Counted from the stretch's first letter, positions 41,191 to 50,089 are shown. The stretch is 64,000 bases of DNA from Streptomyces violaceusniger Tu 4113 (GCF_000147815.2 NC_015957.1:8060001-8124000); one strand, 5' to 3'. Made by a program: numbers and translations. Notes: a model not told the origin generated them from the sequence alone.

Positions 41191-42423
41191 GTGCGACACC
41201 GTTCCTTGCTCATCATGACGACCGCGATCACCGCGGGCGCCCTCACGCTCAGCGCCTGCGGGTCGCGGGACAGCAAAAACGACAGTGGCGGCAAGGACAG
41301 CAAGACGACCGTGGTCATCGGTGTCGACGCCCCGCTCACCGGCTCGCTGTCCGCTCTCGGCCAGGGCATCAAGAACTCCGTCGACCTCGCGGCGAAGATA
41401 GCCAACAAGAATAACGAGGTCGACGGGGTCACCTTCAAGGTCAAGTCCTTCGACGACCAGGCCGTGCCCTCCTCCGGCAAGGCGAACGCGACCTCGATGG
41501 TCGACGACGAGGACATCCTCGGCGCGGTCGGGCCGCTCAACTCGGGCGTCGCCCAGTCCATGCAGGGCGTCTTCGACCGGGCCGACCTCGCCCAGGTCTC
41601 CCCCGCGAACACCAACCCGGCCCTCAGCCAGGGCGACGACTGGGCCTCGGGCAAGAAGTCGCGTCCCTTCAAGACCTACTTCCGCACCGCGACCACCGAC
41701 ATCATCCAGGGCCGCTTCGCCGCGCAGTACTACTACAAGGACGCCAAGAAGCGGAAGGTGTTCGTCGTCGACGACAAGCAGGCGTACGGCAACGGCCTCG
41801 CCACCATCTTCGCCGAGGAGTTCAAGCGCCTCGGCGGCAAGGTCGTCGGCCGGGACCACCTGACCGTCAAGGAGACCGACTTCTCCGGCATCTCCAACAA
41901 GGTCAAGTCCACCGGCGCCGACTCCGTCTACTTCGGCGGCCAGTACCCCGAGGGCGGTCTGCTGTCCGACCAGGTCAAGCAGGCCGGCGCGCAGGTCCCG
42001 ATCATGGGCGGCGACGGCATCTACGACCCCGCCTTCATCAAGGCGTCGGGCACCAACAACGACGGCGACCTCGCCACCTCCGTCGGCTACCCGGTCGAGC
42101 AGCTCGACTCCGCCAAGACCTTCGTGAAGAACTACGGGGACCAGCACTACAAGGACCCGTACGCGGCCTACGGCGGCTACTCCTACGACGCCGGCTGGGC
42201 CATCGTCCAGGCCGTCAAGGCCGTCGTCGCGGACAACGACGGCAAGCTCCCGGACAACGCCCGCGCCAAGGTCACCGAGGCGCTCGGCAAGGTCTCCTTC
42301 GACGGCGTCACCGGCAAGGTCTCCTTCGACCAGTACGGCGACACCACCAACAAGCAGCTGACCGTCTACGAGGTCACCAAGGGCGCCTGGAAGTCCGTGA
42401 AGAGCGAGACCTTCAAGGACTGA
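41191..42423 (+). CDS. livK: Branched-chain amino-acid ABC transporter, binding lipoprotein
   Basis: A 410-residue periplasm-equivalent (membrane-anchored) binding protein that captures Leu/Ile/Val for the downstream transporter. It has a lipoprotein signal with lipobox LSAC (Cys-23), then the two-lobed Leu/Ile/Val-binding fold: VVIGVDAPLTGSLSALGQG, DDEDILGAVGPLNSGV, QVSPANTNPALS, FVVDDKQAYGNGLA and GAQVPIMGGDGIYDP. The GTG start at 41191 has AAAGGA 6 bp upstream. It is the first of five genes; a hairpin follows it, as is common where the binding protein is needed in excess. Confidence 0.95.
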   Translation: MRHRSLLIMTTAITAGALTLSACGSRDSKNDSGGKDSKTTVVIGVDAPLTGSLSALGQGIKNSVDLAAKIANKNNEVDGVTFKVKSFDDQAVPSSGKANATSMVDDEDILGAVGPLNSGVAQSMQGVFDRADLAQVSPANTNPALSQGDDWASGKKSRPFKTYFRTATTDIIQGRFAAQYYYKDAKKRKVFVVDDKQAYGNGLATIFAEEFKRLGGKVVGRDHLTVKETDFSGISNKVKSTGADSVYFGGQYPEGGLLSDQVKQAGAQVPIMGGDGIYDPAFIKASGTNNDGDLATSVGYPVEQLDSAKTFVKNYGDQHYKDPYAAYGGYSYDAGWAIVQAVKAVVADNDGKLPDNARAKVTEALGKVSFDGVTGKVSFDQYGDTTNKQLTVYEVTKGAWKSVKSETFKD

Positions 42424-42458
42424 CCCCCGGCAGCGATCCGCACACCCACGAAACGAAT

Positions 42459-42492
42459 CCGCGCGAGGGCGTACACCATCGCCCTCGCGCGG
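42459..42492. terminator. Intra-operon hairpin after livK
   Basis: CCGCGCGAGGGCG (42459-42471) and its exact complement (42480-42492) form a 13-bp stem with an 8-nt loop TACACCAT, midway between livK and livH. It may partly terminate transcription or protect the livK mRNA 3' end. Confidence 0.65.
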
Positions 42493-42526
42493 CGTCATAT
42501 CCGACACGCTCATCGGAGGCCCTGCG

Positions 42527-43459
42527 GTGCACGAACTGCCGCAAACGCTGGTCAACGGCCTGACCCTTGGCGCCCTCTACGGCTTGATCGCCATCGGGTA
42601 CACCATGGTCTACGGCATCGTCCAGCTCATCAACTTCGCCCACGGCGAGATCTTCATGATCGGGGGCTTCGGGGCCCTCACCATCTACATCTGGCTGCCC
42701 AGCGGCACCGCGCTCTCCCTCGCCCTGCCCCTCATGCTGATCGGCGGCGTCATCGCCTCGGTCGCCATCGCCACCGCGGCGGAACGCTTCGCCTACCGGC
42801 CCCTGCGCGGCGGCCCCCGGCTCGCCCCCCTGATCACCGCGATCGGCCTGTCCATCGCGCTGCAGCAGGCCGTCTGGGCCTTCTACCCCGACGCCAAGAA
42901 GCCCCGCAGCTTCCCGCAGTTCGAAGGCTCCTCGTTCGAGATCTTCAGCGATCTCCACATCCAGCGCGGCGACGCCTTCCTCCTCATAGCCGCCCCGGTG
43001 TGCATGCTCGCCCTCGGGCTGTTCGTCTCCAAGAGCCGCGCCGGCCGCGCCATGCAGGCCACCGCACAGGACCCCGACACCGCCAAGCTCATGGGCATCA
43101 ACACCGACCGCATCATCGTGATGGCCTTCGCCATCGGCGGTGCGTTCGCCGCCGTCGCCGCCCTCTCCCACGGGCTCAAGTACGGCCAGATCAACTTCGA
43201 GATGGGCTTCATCGCCGGCCTCAAGGCGTTCACCGCCGCCGTGCTCGGCGGCATCGGCAACATCTACGGCGCCATGCTCGGCGGCGTCGTCCTCGGCATC
43301 GTCGAGGCCCTGGCCATCAAGTACATCCAGGACATCCCCGGGATGGACCAACTCGGCGGCGGCGCCTGGAAGGACGTATGGGCCTTCACCCTGCTCATCG
43401 TCGTCCTGCTGGTCAGGCCACAGGGCCTGCTCGGCGAACGCGTCGCGGACCGGGCGTGA
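42527..43459 (+). CDS. livH: Branched-chain amino-acid ABC permease LivH
   Basis: A 310-residue inner-membrane permease with about eight helices. The N-terminal QTLVNGLTLGALYGLIAIGY and GIVQLINFAHGEIFMIGGF and the C-terminal FAVAALSHGL / GGIGNIYGAMLGG segments are standard for LivH. It pairs with LivM. The GTG at 42527 has GGAGG 7 bp upstream. It is encoded 12 bp before livM. Confidence 0.95.
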   Translation: MHELPQTLVNGLTLGALYGLIAIGYTMVYGIVQLINFAHGEIFMIGGFGALTIYIWLPSGTALSLALPLMLIGGVIASVAIATAAERFAYRPLRGGPRLAPLITAIGLSIALQQAVWAFYPDAKKPRSFPQFEGSSFEIFSDLHIQRGDAFLLIAAPVCMLALGLFVSKSRAGRAMQATAQDPDTAKLMGINTDRIIVMAFAIGGAFAAVAALSHGLKYGQINFEMGFIAGLKAFTAAVLGGIGNIYGAMLGGVVLGIVEALAIKYIQDIPGMDQLGGGAWKDVWAFTLLIVVLLVRPQGLLGERVADRA

Positions 43460-43471
43460 GGGAGTGAACCG

Positions 43472-45226
43472 ATGACCACCGACAAGACCCAGCCCACCCC
43501 CGTGAACGACGCCGAGCCCCGCGCCACCGCGCCGCGCACCACCCTGCTCCGCGTCCTCACCGCGGCCGGCGGCGCCGCCGCCGTCGTCTCGACCTTCCTC
43601 GCCTGGACCTGGACCGCCGAATTCCCCGGCGATCTGACCGTCTACGGCTACCCGGGCGGACTGCAGCTCCTCACCCTCGTCCTCGGCATCGCCACCGCCG
43701 TCTTCGCGCTGGCCGCCCTCGACCTGAAGGGCCTGCGCTGGCTCACCCCCAGCGGCTCCACCCAAGCCCTGCGGATGCTGGCCCTCGGCACCTTCGCCAT
43801 CACCTGGTTCACCGTCATCGCCATCGCCGTGGATCTGGACGGCCTGGTCAACCTCGAACCCGGCGGCTGGATCGCCGCGGTGGTGACCGCCGCCCCCGTG
43901 GCCACCACCTTCCTGCTCCCGGACGACACCCGCCCCCTGTGCCGCCCCAAGGAGCTGCCCTCCTGGGCCGACATCCTGATCATCGCGGGCGTCTTCGCCC
44001 TCGGCCTCTACGTGGTCAATTACGGCATCCAGACCGACGCCGACCACCCCGAGCCGTTCATCGGCTACCTCATCGCCGTCGCGTTCGCCGCCGTCGCCCT
44101 CGTCAAGGCCGGGCTCGTCAACCGGGTCAGCGAGCTCACCAGCGCCTACCGCTCCACCACCCTGGTCGCGGCGCTGATCACCGCGATCGTCTTCCCCTTC
44201 TTCCAGGACAAGTCCAGCTTCACCGAACTCGGCGTCAACATCGCGATCTTCGCGACCGTCGCCCTCGGCCTGAACATCGTCGTCGGCCTCGCGGGCCTCC
44301 TCGACCTCGGGTACGTCGCCTTCCTCGGCGTCGGCGCCTACACCGCCGCCCTGGTCTCCGGATCCACCGCCTCGACCCTCGACGTCAGGTTCCCCTTCTG
44401 GGCCGCCGTGATCGCCGGAGGCGCGGTCTCCCTGATCTTCGGCGTCATCATCGGCGCCCCCACCCTGCGGCTGCGCGGCGACTACCTCGCCATCGTCACC
44501 CTCGGCTTCGGAGAGATCTTCCGTCTCGCCATGCTGAACCTCGACGGCACCTCAGGACCCTCCGTCACCAACGGCCCCGACGGCATCCCCAACATCCCGC
44601 CGCTGGAAATCTTCGGGTTCAACTTCAACGACGACCACAGCATCGCCGGGCTCAGCCTCGACTCCAACGGCAACTACTACCTGCTGATGCTGCTGGTCAC
44701 CATCGTCGTCGTGCTGATCTTCAGCCGCGCGGGCAACTCCCGCATCGGCCGCGCCTGGGTCGCCATCCGCGAGGACGAGACCGCCGCCACCGCCATGGGC
44801 ATCAACGGATTCCGGGTCAAGCTCGTCGCCTTCGCGCTCGGCGCCACCCTCGCCGGAGTCGCCGGCGCCGTATGGGCCCACTTCCAGTCCACCGTCGTCC
44901 CCGAGCAGTACGTCTTCGCCGGCCCCGTCCCGCCCAACTCCACCTTCCTGGTCGCCGCCGTCATCCTCGGCGGCATGGGCACCATCGGCGGCCCGCTGCT
45001 CGGCGCCACCCTGCTCTACCTGATCCCCAAGAAGCTGGAATTCCTCCAGGACTACCAGCTCCTCGCCTTCGGTATCGCGCTCATCCTGCTGATGCGCTTC
45101 CGCCCCGAAGGGATCGTCCCGAACCGGCGGCAGCAGCTCGAATACCACGAGACCGGCCAGCTCGACGTCCCCGGCGCGACCGGACTCAAGGACGGTGCCG
45201 TCGGCGTCACCAAGGCGGAGGCATGA
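43472..45226 (+). CDS. livM: Branched-chain amino-acid ABC permease LivM (extended N-terminus)
   Basis: A 584-residue permease. The C-terminal 330 residues are the usual LivM core (GLAGLLDLGYVAFLGVGAY, TLRLRGDYLAIVTLGFGEI, the loop EDETAATAMGINGFRVKL, and ILGGMGTIGGPLLGA). The N-terminal 230 residues add a cytoplasmic stretch and five or six further membrane segments, making it longer than E. coli LivM, a form frequent in Streptomyces. GGGAGTG precedes the ATG at 43472. Its stop overlaps the livG start by four bases (ATGA). Confidence 0.95.
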   Translation: MTTDKTQPTPVNDAEPRATAPRTTLLRVLTAAGGAAAVVSTFLAWTWTAEFPGDLTVYGYPGGLQLLTLVLGIATAVFALAALDLKGLRWLTPSGSTQALRMLALGTFAITWFTVIAIAVDLDGLVNLEPGGWIAAVVTAAPVATTFLLPDDTRPLCRPKELPSWADILIIAGVFALGLYVVNYGIQTDADHPEPFIGYLIAVAFAAVALVKAGLVNRVSELTSAYRSTTLVAALITAIVFPFFQDKSSFTELGVNIAIFATVALGLNIVVGLAGLLDLGYVAFLGVGAYTAALVSGSTASTLDVRFPFWAAVIAGGAVSLIFGVIIGAPTLRLRGDYLAIVTLGFGEIFRLAMLNLDGTSGPSVTNGPDGIPNIPPLEIFGFNFNDDHSIAGLSLDSNGNYYLLMLLVTIVVVLIFSRAGNSRIGRAWVAIREDETAATAMGINGFRVKLVAFALGATLAGVAGAVWAHFQSTVVPEQYVFAGPVPPNSTFLVAAVILGGMGTIGGPLLGATLLYLIPKKLEFLQDYQLLAFGIALILLMRFRPEGIVPNRRQQLEYHETGQLDVPGATGLKDGAVGVTKAEA

Positions 45227-46140
45227 CACAGATGACCACCACCACGACCTCCCCCGTACTCACCGCCACCGGCGTCACCATGCGCTTCGGCGGGCTCACG
45301 GCCGTACAATCCGTCGACCTCGACGTCCACCCCGGCGAGATCGTCGGCCTCATCGGCCCCAACGGCGCGGGCAAGACCACCTTCTTCAACTGCCTCACCG
45401 GCCTCTACATCCCCACCGAGGGCAGCGTCGCCTACCGGGGCACCGTCCTGCCGCCCAAGCCCCACCTCGTCACCCAGGCAGGCATCGCCCGCACCTTCCA
45501 GAACATCCGGCTCTTCGCCAACATGACGGTCCTCGAGAACGTCCTCGTCGGCCGCCACACCCGCACCAAGGAGGGCCTGTGGTCGGCCCTCCTGCGCGGC
45601 CCTGGCTTCAAACGCGCCGAGGCCGCCTCCAAAGCCCGCGCCATGGAACTCCTGGAGTTCACCGGCCTCGCCGACAAGGCCGACCACCTCTCCCGCAACC
45701 TCCCCTACGGCGAACAGCGCAAGCTGGAGATCGCCCGCGCCCTCGCCAGCGACCCCGGACTGCTGCTCCTCGACGAGCCCACCGCCGGAATGAACCCCCA
45801 GGAGACCCGCGCCACCGAGGAACTGGTCTTCGCCATCCGGGACCTGGGCACCGCCGTACTCGTCATCGAGCACGACATGCGCTTCATCTTCAACCTCTGC
45901 GACCGGGTCGCCGTCCTCGTCCAGGGCCAGAAGCTCGTCGAGGGCACCTCGGAGGTCGTCCAGAGCGACGAGCGCGTCATCGCCGCCTACCTCGGCACCC
46001 CCTTCGAAGGCGCACCCGGCGCCGAGGAGGCCGCCGAGGTCGAGGCCGCGGAGGCCGGAGCCACCACCGGCGCCACGACCGGCGCCCCGCAGGACGAGAC
46101 CCAGCGGGGCACCACAGCACGTACGGAGGACGGACAGTGA
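45223..46140 (+). CDS. livG: Branched-chain amino-acid ABC ATPase LivG
   Basis: A 305-residue ABC ATPase: Walker A GPNGAGKTT, Q-loop region RTFQNIRLFANMTVLENV (the LivG hallmark), signature PYGEQRKLEIARAL and Walker B LLLLDEPTAGMNP. The last 40 residues are an acidic Ala/Glu/Thr-rich tail not needed for the fold. It powers transport together with LivF. ATG at 45223 overlaps livM; its own stop overlaps the livF start (GTGA). Confidence 0.95.
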   Translation: MTQMTTTTTSPVLTATGVTMRFGGLTAVQSVDLDVHPGEIVGLIGPNGAGKTTFFNCLTGLYIPTEGSVAYRGTVLPPKPHLVTQAGIARTFQNIRLFANMTVLENVLVGRHTRTKEGLWSALLRGPGFKRAEAASKARAMELLEFTGLADKADHLSRNLPYGEQRKLEIARALASDPGLLLLDEPTAGMNPQETRATEELVFAIRDLGTAVLVIEHDMRFIFNLCDRVAVLVQGQKLVEGTSEVVQSDERVIAAYLGTPFEGAPGAEEAAEVEAAEAGATTGATTGAPQDETQRGTTARTEDGQ

Positions 46141-46853
46141 CCGCACTGCTCGAGGTCGAGGACCTGCGCGTCGCCTACGGCAAGATCGAGGCCGTCAAGG
46201 GCATCTCGTTCAGCGTCGAGGCCGGCCAGGTCGTCACCCTCATCGGTACCAACGGCGCGGGCAAGACCACCACGCTGCGCACCCTGTCCGGCCTGCTCGA
46301 GCCCCTCGGCGGGGAGATCCGCTTCGACGGCCAACCGCTGAAGGGCGTCCCCGCACACAAGATCGTCGCCCTGGGGCTGGCCCACTCGCCCGAGGGACGG
46401 CATATCTTCCCGCGGCTGTCGATCGCCGAGAACCTCCAGCTCGGAGCGTTTCTCCGGAAGGACGCGGACGGCATAGCCGCCGACATCCGCCACGCGTACG
46501 ACCTCTTCCCCATCCTCGGCGAACGCCGCGCCCAGGCGGCCGGCACCCTCTCCGGCGGTGAGCAGCAGATGCTCGCGATGGGGCGGGCCCTGATGTCCCG
46601 CCCCAAGCTGCTGATGCTCGACGAGCCCTCGATGGGCCTCTCGCCGATCATGATGCAGAAGATCATGCACACCATCGCCGAGCTCAAGTCCCAGGGCACG
46701 ACGATCCTGCTGGTCGAACAGAACGCCCAGGCGGCCCTGTCACTGGCCGACCAGGGCCATGTGATGGAGATCGGCAAGATCGTGCTGTCGGGGACGGGGG
46801 ATGCGCTGCTGCACGACGAGTCGGTGCGCAAGGCATACCTCGGCGAGGACTGA
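46137..46853 (+). CDS. livF: Branched-chain amino-acid ABC ATPase LivF
   Basis: A 238-residue ABC ATPase with Walker A GTNGAGKTT, SPEGRHIFPRLSIAENL, signature LSGGEQQMLAMGRAL and Walker B LLMLDEPSMGLSP, the set that defines LivF. The GTG start at 46137 overlaps the livG stop by four bases. It is the last gene of the operon and is followed 22 bp later by a very strong terminator. Confidence 0.95.
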   Translation: MTALLEVEDLRVAYGKIEAVKGISFSVEAGQVVTLIGTNGAGKTTTLRTLSGLLEPLGGEIRFDGQPLKGVPAHKIVALGLAHSPEGRHIFPRLSIAENLQLGAFLRKDADGIAADIRHAYDLFPILGERRAQAAGTLSGGEQQMLAMGRALMSRPKLLMLDEPSMGLSPIMMQKIMHTIAELKSQGTTILLVEQNAQAALSLADQGHVMEIGKIVLSGTGDALLHDESVRKAYLGED

Positions 46854-46875
46854 GCACCGAGGACTGCCGAAAAAC

Positions 46876-46924
46876 GGGAAGTGGGCCTGTACCGCCGCAC
46901 GTCGGCGGTACAGGCCCACTTCCC
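46876..46924. terminator. Bidirectional terminator, perfect 22-bp stem
   Basis: Arms 46876-46897 and 46903-46924 are exact 22-base complements around the loop CACGT. An AAAA run on the left and TTCCGC on the right flank it, so it can end both the liv operon and the convergent pdtaR transcript. Confidence 0.9.
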
Positions 46925-46940
46925 TTCCGCTCGTCCCCTA

Positions 46941-47573
46941 TTACTCCTTGGCCTTCTTCTCCGCCGCGTCCTCGATAACGGCCTCGGCCACCTGCTGCAT
47001 CGACAGCCGGCGGTCCATCGAGGTCTTCTGGATCCAGCGGAAGGCGGCAGGCTCGGTCAACCCGTACTGCGTCTGCAGAATGCTCTTGGCCCGGTCGACC
47101 AGCTTGCGCGTCTCCAGCCGCTGGGAGAGGTCGGCGACCTCCTGCTCCAGGGTCTTCAGCTCGGTGAAGCGGGAGACGGCCATCTCGATGGCCGGGACCA
47201 CATCGCTCTTGCTGAACGGCTTCACGAGATACGCCATCGCCCCGGCGTCCCGGGCCCGCTCGACCAGCTCACGCTGGGAGAACGCGGTCAGCATCAGGAC
47301 GGGGGCGATACGGTCGGCCGCGATCCGCTCGGCGGCGGAGATGCCGTCGAGAACCGGCATCTTGACATCGAGGATGACGAGGTCGGGGCGGTGCTCCTGG
47401 GCGAGCGCGACAGCCGTCTCACCATCGCCCGCCTCGCCGACGACGGAGTACCCCTCCTCCTCGAGCATCTCCTTCAGGTCGAGGCGGATGAGCGCCTCGT
47501 CCTCGGCGATGACGACGCGGGTTGTCAGCGGTGGGACGTGCGACTGCGCGTCGGGGGCGTCAGCGGTGCTCAC
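46941..47573 (-). CDS. pdtaR: ANTAR-domain response regulator
   Basis: A 210-residue response regulator. The receiver domain (about 19-135) has EDEALIR, the phospho-acceptor Asp-69 in LVILDVKMP, the Thr of LMLTAFS and the Lys of YLVKPFS. The C-terminal ANTAR domain (about 140-200: LVDRAKSILQTQYGLTEPAAFRWIQKTSMDRRLSM region) binds hairpin RNA and prevents transcription termination. The orthologue in mycobacteria is PdtaR, paired with the histidine kinase PdtaS; no kinase gene is adjacent here. Starts with GTG at 47573. Confidence 0.93.
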   Translation of the reverse strand: MSTADAPDAQSHVPPLTTRVVIAEDEALIRLDLKEMLEEEGYSVVGEAGDGETAVALAQEHRPDLVILDVKMPVLDGISAAERIAADRIAPVLMLTAFSQRELVERARDAGAMAYLVKPFSKSDVVPAIEMAVSRFTELKTLEQEVADLSQRLETRKLVDRAKSILQTQYGLTEPAAFRWIQKTSMDRRLSMQQVAEAVIEDAAEKKAKE

Positions 47574-47670
47574 TGTGCTCCTCGGTTTCCTGGCAGGTGG
47601 GCACCACGAGCCTACCTAGCTGCGGTAAGGTGGACGCGCAGCGGGTCATTGGTGACCTTCGAAACTGCAA

Positions 47671-47745
47671 GCCCCGGTAGCCCAATTGGCAGCAGGCAAT
47701 GGATTCAAAACCCATACAGTGTCGGTTCGAGTCCGACCCGGGGCA
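47671..47745 (+). tRNA. tRNA with CAA anticodon, class I shape
   Basis: A 75-nt cloverleaf: acceptor GCCCCGG pairing with CCGGGGC, D-arm GCCC/AGGC with one C-A mismatch, anticodon stem ATGGA/CCCAT with an A-C pair next to the loop, loop TTCAAAA with anticodon CAA at 47706-47708, a 5-nt variable loop ACAGT, and the T-arm GTCGG-TTCGAGT-CCGAC. The discriminator is A and CCA is not encoded. CAA would read the Leu codon UUG, yet normal bacterial tRNA-Leu has a long variable arm, which this one lacks. Automatic tools would probably call it tRNA-Leu(CAA). Confidence 0.8.
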
Positions 47746-47854
47746 CTTTTCCATCGATTCCAAGGTCACAAGAGAATCGGTCTTCTTCACTCGATGAAGT
47801 GAACAATGCTTCGAGCGCTCACACGGTGGCCGCTTAACGGCCAAGCTCGCATTC

Positions 47855-48624
47855 GTGTACGACCTCGAAACGCGTGAGCGCACACTCGCTCTCGTCTGCC
47901 AGGGCCGAAGTCTGAATTCCGTGAGCAAGCAGACCGGGATATCACGGTCCGCCATCCGCGAATGGCAGGTCGGGCCACAACCCGCCCGCACCGTGGCCCA
48001 CTGCTCAAGATGTGCCCCCGAGCCCCGACCGCCAGAGGACACCTGCGCCTACGCATATCTGCTCGGGCTCTATCTCGGCGACGGCTGCGTCAGCCGTCTG
48101 CCGAACGGCTCGTACTTCCTGCGCATCGCATGCGCGGATGCCTGGCCGGGCCTCATCGACGCCTGTGCGGCAGCGATGCGCGCGGTACGCCCATACAACC
48201 GGGTCTACCGCGTCCAGCGACAGGGGTGCGTCGCGGTGACCGGCTACAGCAAACACTGGCTCTGCCTGCTTCCCCAGCACGGTCCCGGAAAGAAGCACGA
48301 CCGCACCATCGCCCTCGATGCCTGGCAGCAGCAGATCGTGGACAGCCACCCTTGGCACTTCATCTGTGGACTGTTCCACTCGGACGGCTGTCGGATCACC
48401 AACTGGACCACCAAGATCATCGCGAGCGAACGCAAGCGCTACGAATACCCCCGGTACTTCTTCACCAACAAGTCCGACGACATCCGCAAGCCTGCTCCGA
48501 CACCCTCACCAAGGTCGGCGTCGAGTGGACCACGCTCGCGCGCGGGAGCGATCCGTTCAACATCTCCGTCGCCCGCCGTGCCTCCGTCGCCCTCATGGAC
48601 AAGCACGTCGGGCCGAAGTACTGA
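47855..48624 (+). pseudogene. Frameshifted HTH / LAGLIDADG-like protein
   Basis: The reading frame from the GTG at 47855 encodes a protein of an actinobacterial family: an N-terminal helix-turn-helix (RSLNSVSKQTGISRSAIREW, about 18-37), a CxxC, and two LAGLIDADG-like motifs, YLLGLYLGDGC near residue 68 and FICGLFHSDGC near residue 169. After TNKSDDIRK (residue 212) the frame is lost; the family ending continues one frame over as CSDTLTKVGVEW and ISVARRASVALMDKHVGPKY, stopping at 48624. A one-base deletion near 48491 (AAGCCTGC for an expected AAGCTCTGC-like sequence) explains it. It sits 110 bp after the CAA tRNA. A sequencing error cannot be excluded. Confidence 0.8.
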
Positions 48625-48658
48625 GCTCAGCACCTCGGCCCCGGGGAGCGAGGGTCGG

Positions 48659-50089
48659 CTACCGCAGGTCGTCCGTGCCGATGTGGTGGACGCGGACCAG
48701 GTTGGTGGAGCCGGAGACGCCGGGCGGGGAGCCGGCGGTGATGATGACGAGGTCGCCCTTGCGGCAGCGGCCGAGGCGCAGCAGTTCCTCGTCCACCTGG
48801 GCCACCATCTCGTCCGTGGAGTTGACCATCGGGCCGAGGAAGGTCTCGACGCCCCAGGTCAGATTGAGCTGGGAGCGGGTGCCCGGTTCCGGGGTGAAGG
48901 CCAGGAGGGGGATCGGGGAGCGGTAGCGGGAGAGGCGGCGGACGGTGTCGCCGGACTGGGTGAAGGCGACGAGGAACTTCGCGCCGAGGAAGTCGCCCAT
49001 CTCGGCCGCCGCGCGGGCCACCGCGCCGCCCTGGGTGCGGGGCTTGCTGCGCTCGGTGAGCGGGGGGAGGCCCTTGGCGAGGATGTCCTCCTCGGCGGCC
49101 TCGACGATGCGGCCCATCGTCTTGACCGTGACGATCGGGTACTTGCCGACGCTGGTCTCGCCGGAGAGCATCACCGCGTCCGTGCCGTCGATGATCGCGT
49201 TGGCGACGTCGGACGCCTCCGCGCGGGTGGGGCGGGAGTTCTCGATCATCGAGTCGAGCATCTGGGTCGCGACGATCACCGGCTTGGCGTTCCGCTTGGC
49301 CAGCTTGATCGCGCGCTTCTGGACCATCGGCACCTGCTCGAGCGGCATCTCCACGCCGAGGTCGCCGCGGGCGACCATGATGCCGTCGAAGGCGTCGACA
49401 ATGCCCTCGAGGTTCTCGACCGCCTGCGGCTTCTCGATCTTGGCGATGACGGGGAGCCGGCGGTCCTCCTCGTCCATCACCCGGTGGACGTCCACGACGT
49501 CGTTGCCGTTGCGGACGAAGGAGAGGGCGATGACATCGGCGCCGATGCGCAGTGCCCAGCGCAGGTCCTCGATGTCCTTCTTGGACAGCGCGGGGACGGA
49601 GACGGCCACGCCGGGGAGGTTGAGCCCCTTGTGGTCGGAGATCATGCCGCCCTCGATGCAGATGGTGTGCACGCGGGGGCCGTCGATGTCGACGACCTCG
49701 AGGGTGACACGGCCGTCGTCGACGAGGATCCGCTCACCCTTGCTGACGTCGCCGGCCAGCCCCTCGTAGGTGGTGCCGCAGCGGAACCGGTCGCCCTCGA
49801 TGGGTTCGACCGTGATGATGAACTCGTCTCCGCGTTCAAGGAGTACCGGTCCTTCACGGAAGCGGCCGAGCCGAATCTTCGGACCTTGAAGGTCGGCGAG
49901 GATGCCGACGCTGCGGCCGGTTTCCAGCGAGGCTTTGCGCACTCGCCGATAACGCTCCTCGTGCTCGGCATAGGTGCCGTGGCTGAGGTTGAAGCGGGCC
50001 ACATCCATTCCGGCTTCGATGAGTGCCTTGATCTGCTCGTACGAGTCGGTGGCGGGTCCCAAAGTACAGACGATTTTTGCTCGGCGCAT
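48659..50089 (-). CDS. pyk: Pyruvate kinase
   Basis: Pyruvate kinase makes ATP and pyruvate from phosphoenolpyruvate, the last step of glycolysis. The 476-residue protein has KIVCTLGPA, GMDVARFNLSHG, ADLQGPKIRLG, the active-site Lys region VIAKIEKPQAVENL, MVARGDLGVE and ATQMLDSMIENSRPTRAEASDVANA. It ends with the regulatory C domain. The ATG at 50089 (MRRAKIVCTLGP) is the conserved start; a longer frame upstream adds only unconserved residues. Confidence 0.97.
   Translation of the reverse strand: MRRAKIVCTLGPATDSYEQIKALIEAGMDVARFNLSHGTYAEHEERYRRVRKASLETGRSVGILADLQGPKIRLGRFREGPVLLERGDEFIITVEPIEGDRFRCGTTYEGLAGDVSKGERILVDDGRVTLEVVDIDGPRVHTICIEGGMISDHKGLNLPGVAVSVPALSKKDIEDLRWALRIGADVIALSFVRNGNDVVDVHRVMDEEDRRLPVIAKIEKPQAVENLEGIVDAFDGIMVARGDLGVEMPLEQVPMVQKRAIKLAKRNAKPVIVATQMLDSMIENSRPTRAEASDVANAIIDGTDAVMLSGETSVGKYPIVTVKTMGRIVEAAEEDILAKGLPPLTERSKPRTQGGAVARAAAEMGDFLGAKFLVAFTQSGDTVRRLSRYRSPIPLLAFTPEPGTRSQLNLTWGVETFLGPMVNSTDEMVAQVDEELLRLGRCRKGDLVIITAGSPPGVSGSTNLVRVHHIGTDDLR

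Noticed and set aside
42459..42492. ANTAR-target RNA hairpin for the adjacent regulator PdtaR
   Set aside because: Known ANTAR targets have two small stems with 6-nt loops carrying A1 and G4; this is one stem with an 8-nt loop.
43939..45222. A long frame overlapping livM and leading into livG
   Set aside because: The amino-acid composition is dominated by Arg, His and Pro, as expected for a shifted reading of livM. The true livG starts at 45223.
47855..48624. Group I intron or intein housing the LAGLIDADG-like frame
   Set aside because: The gene is free-standing with its own HTH domain and no split host gene or intein junction residues flank it.
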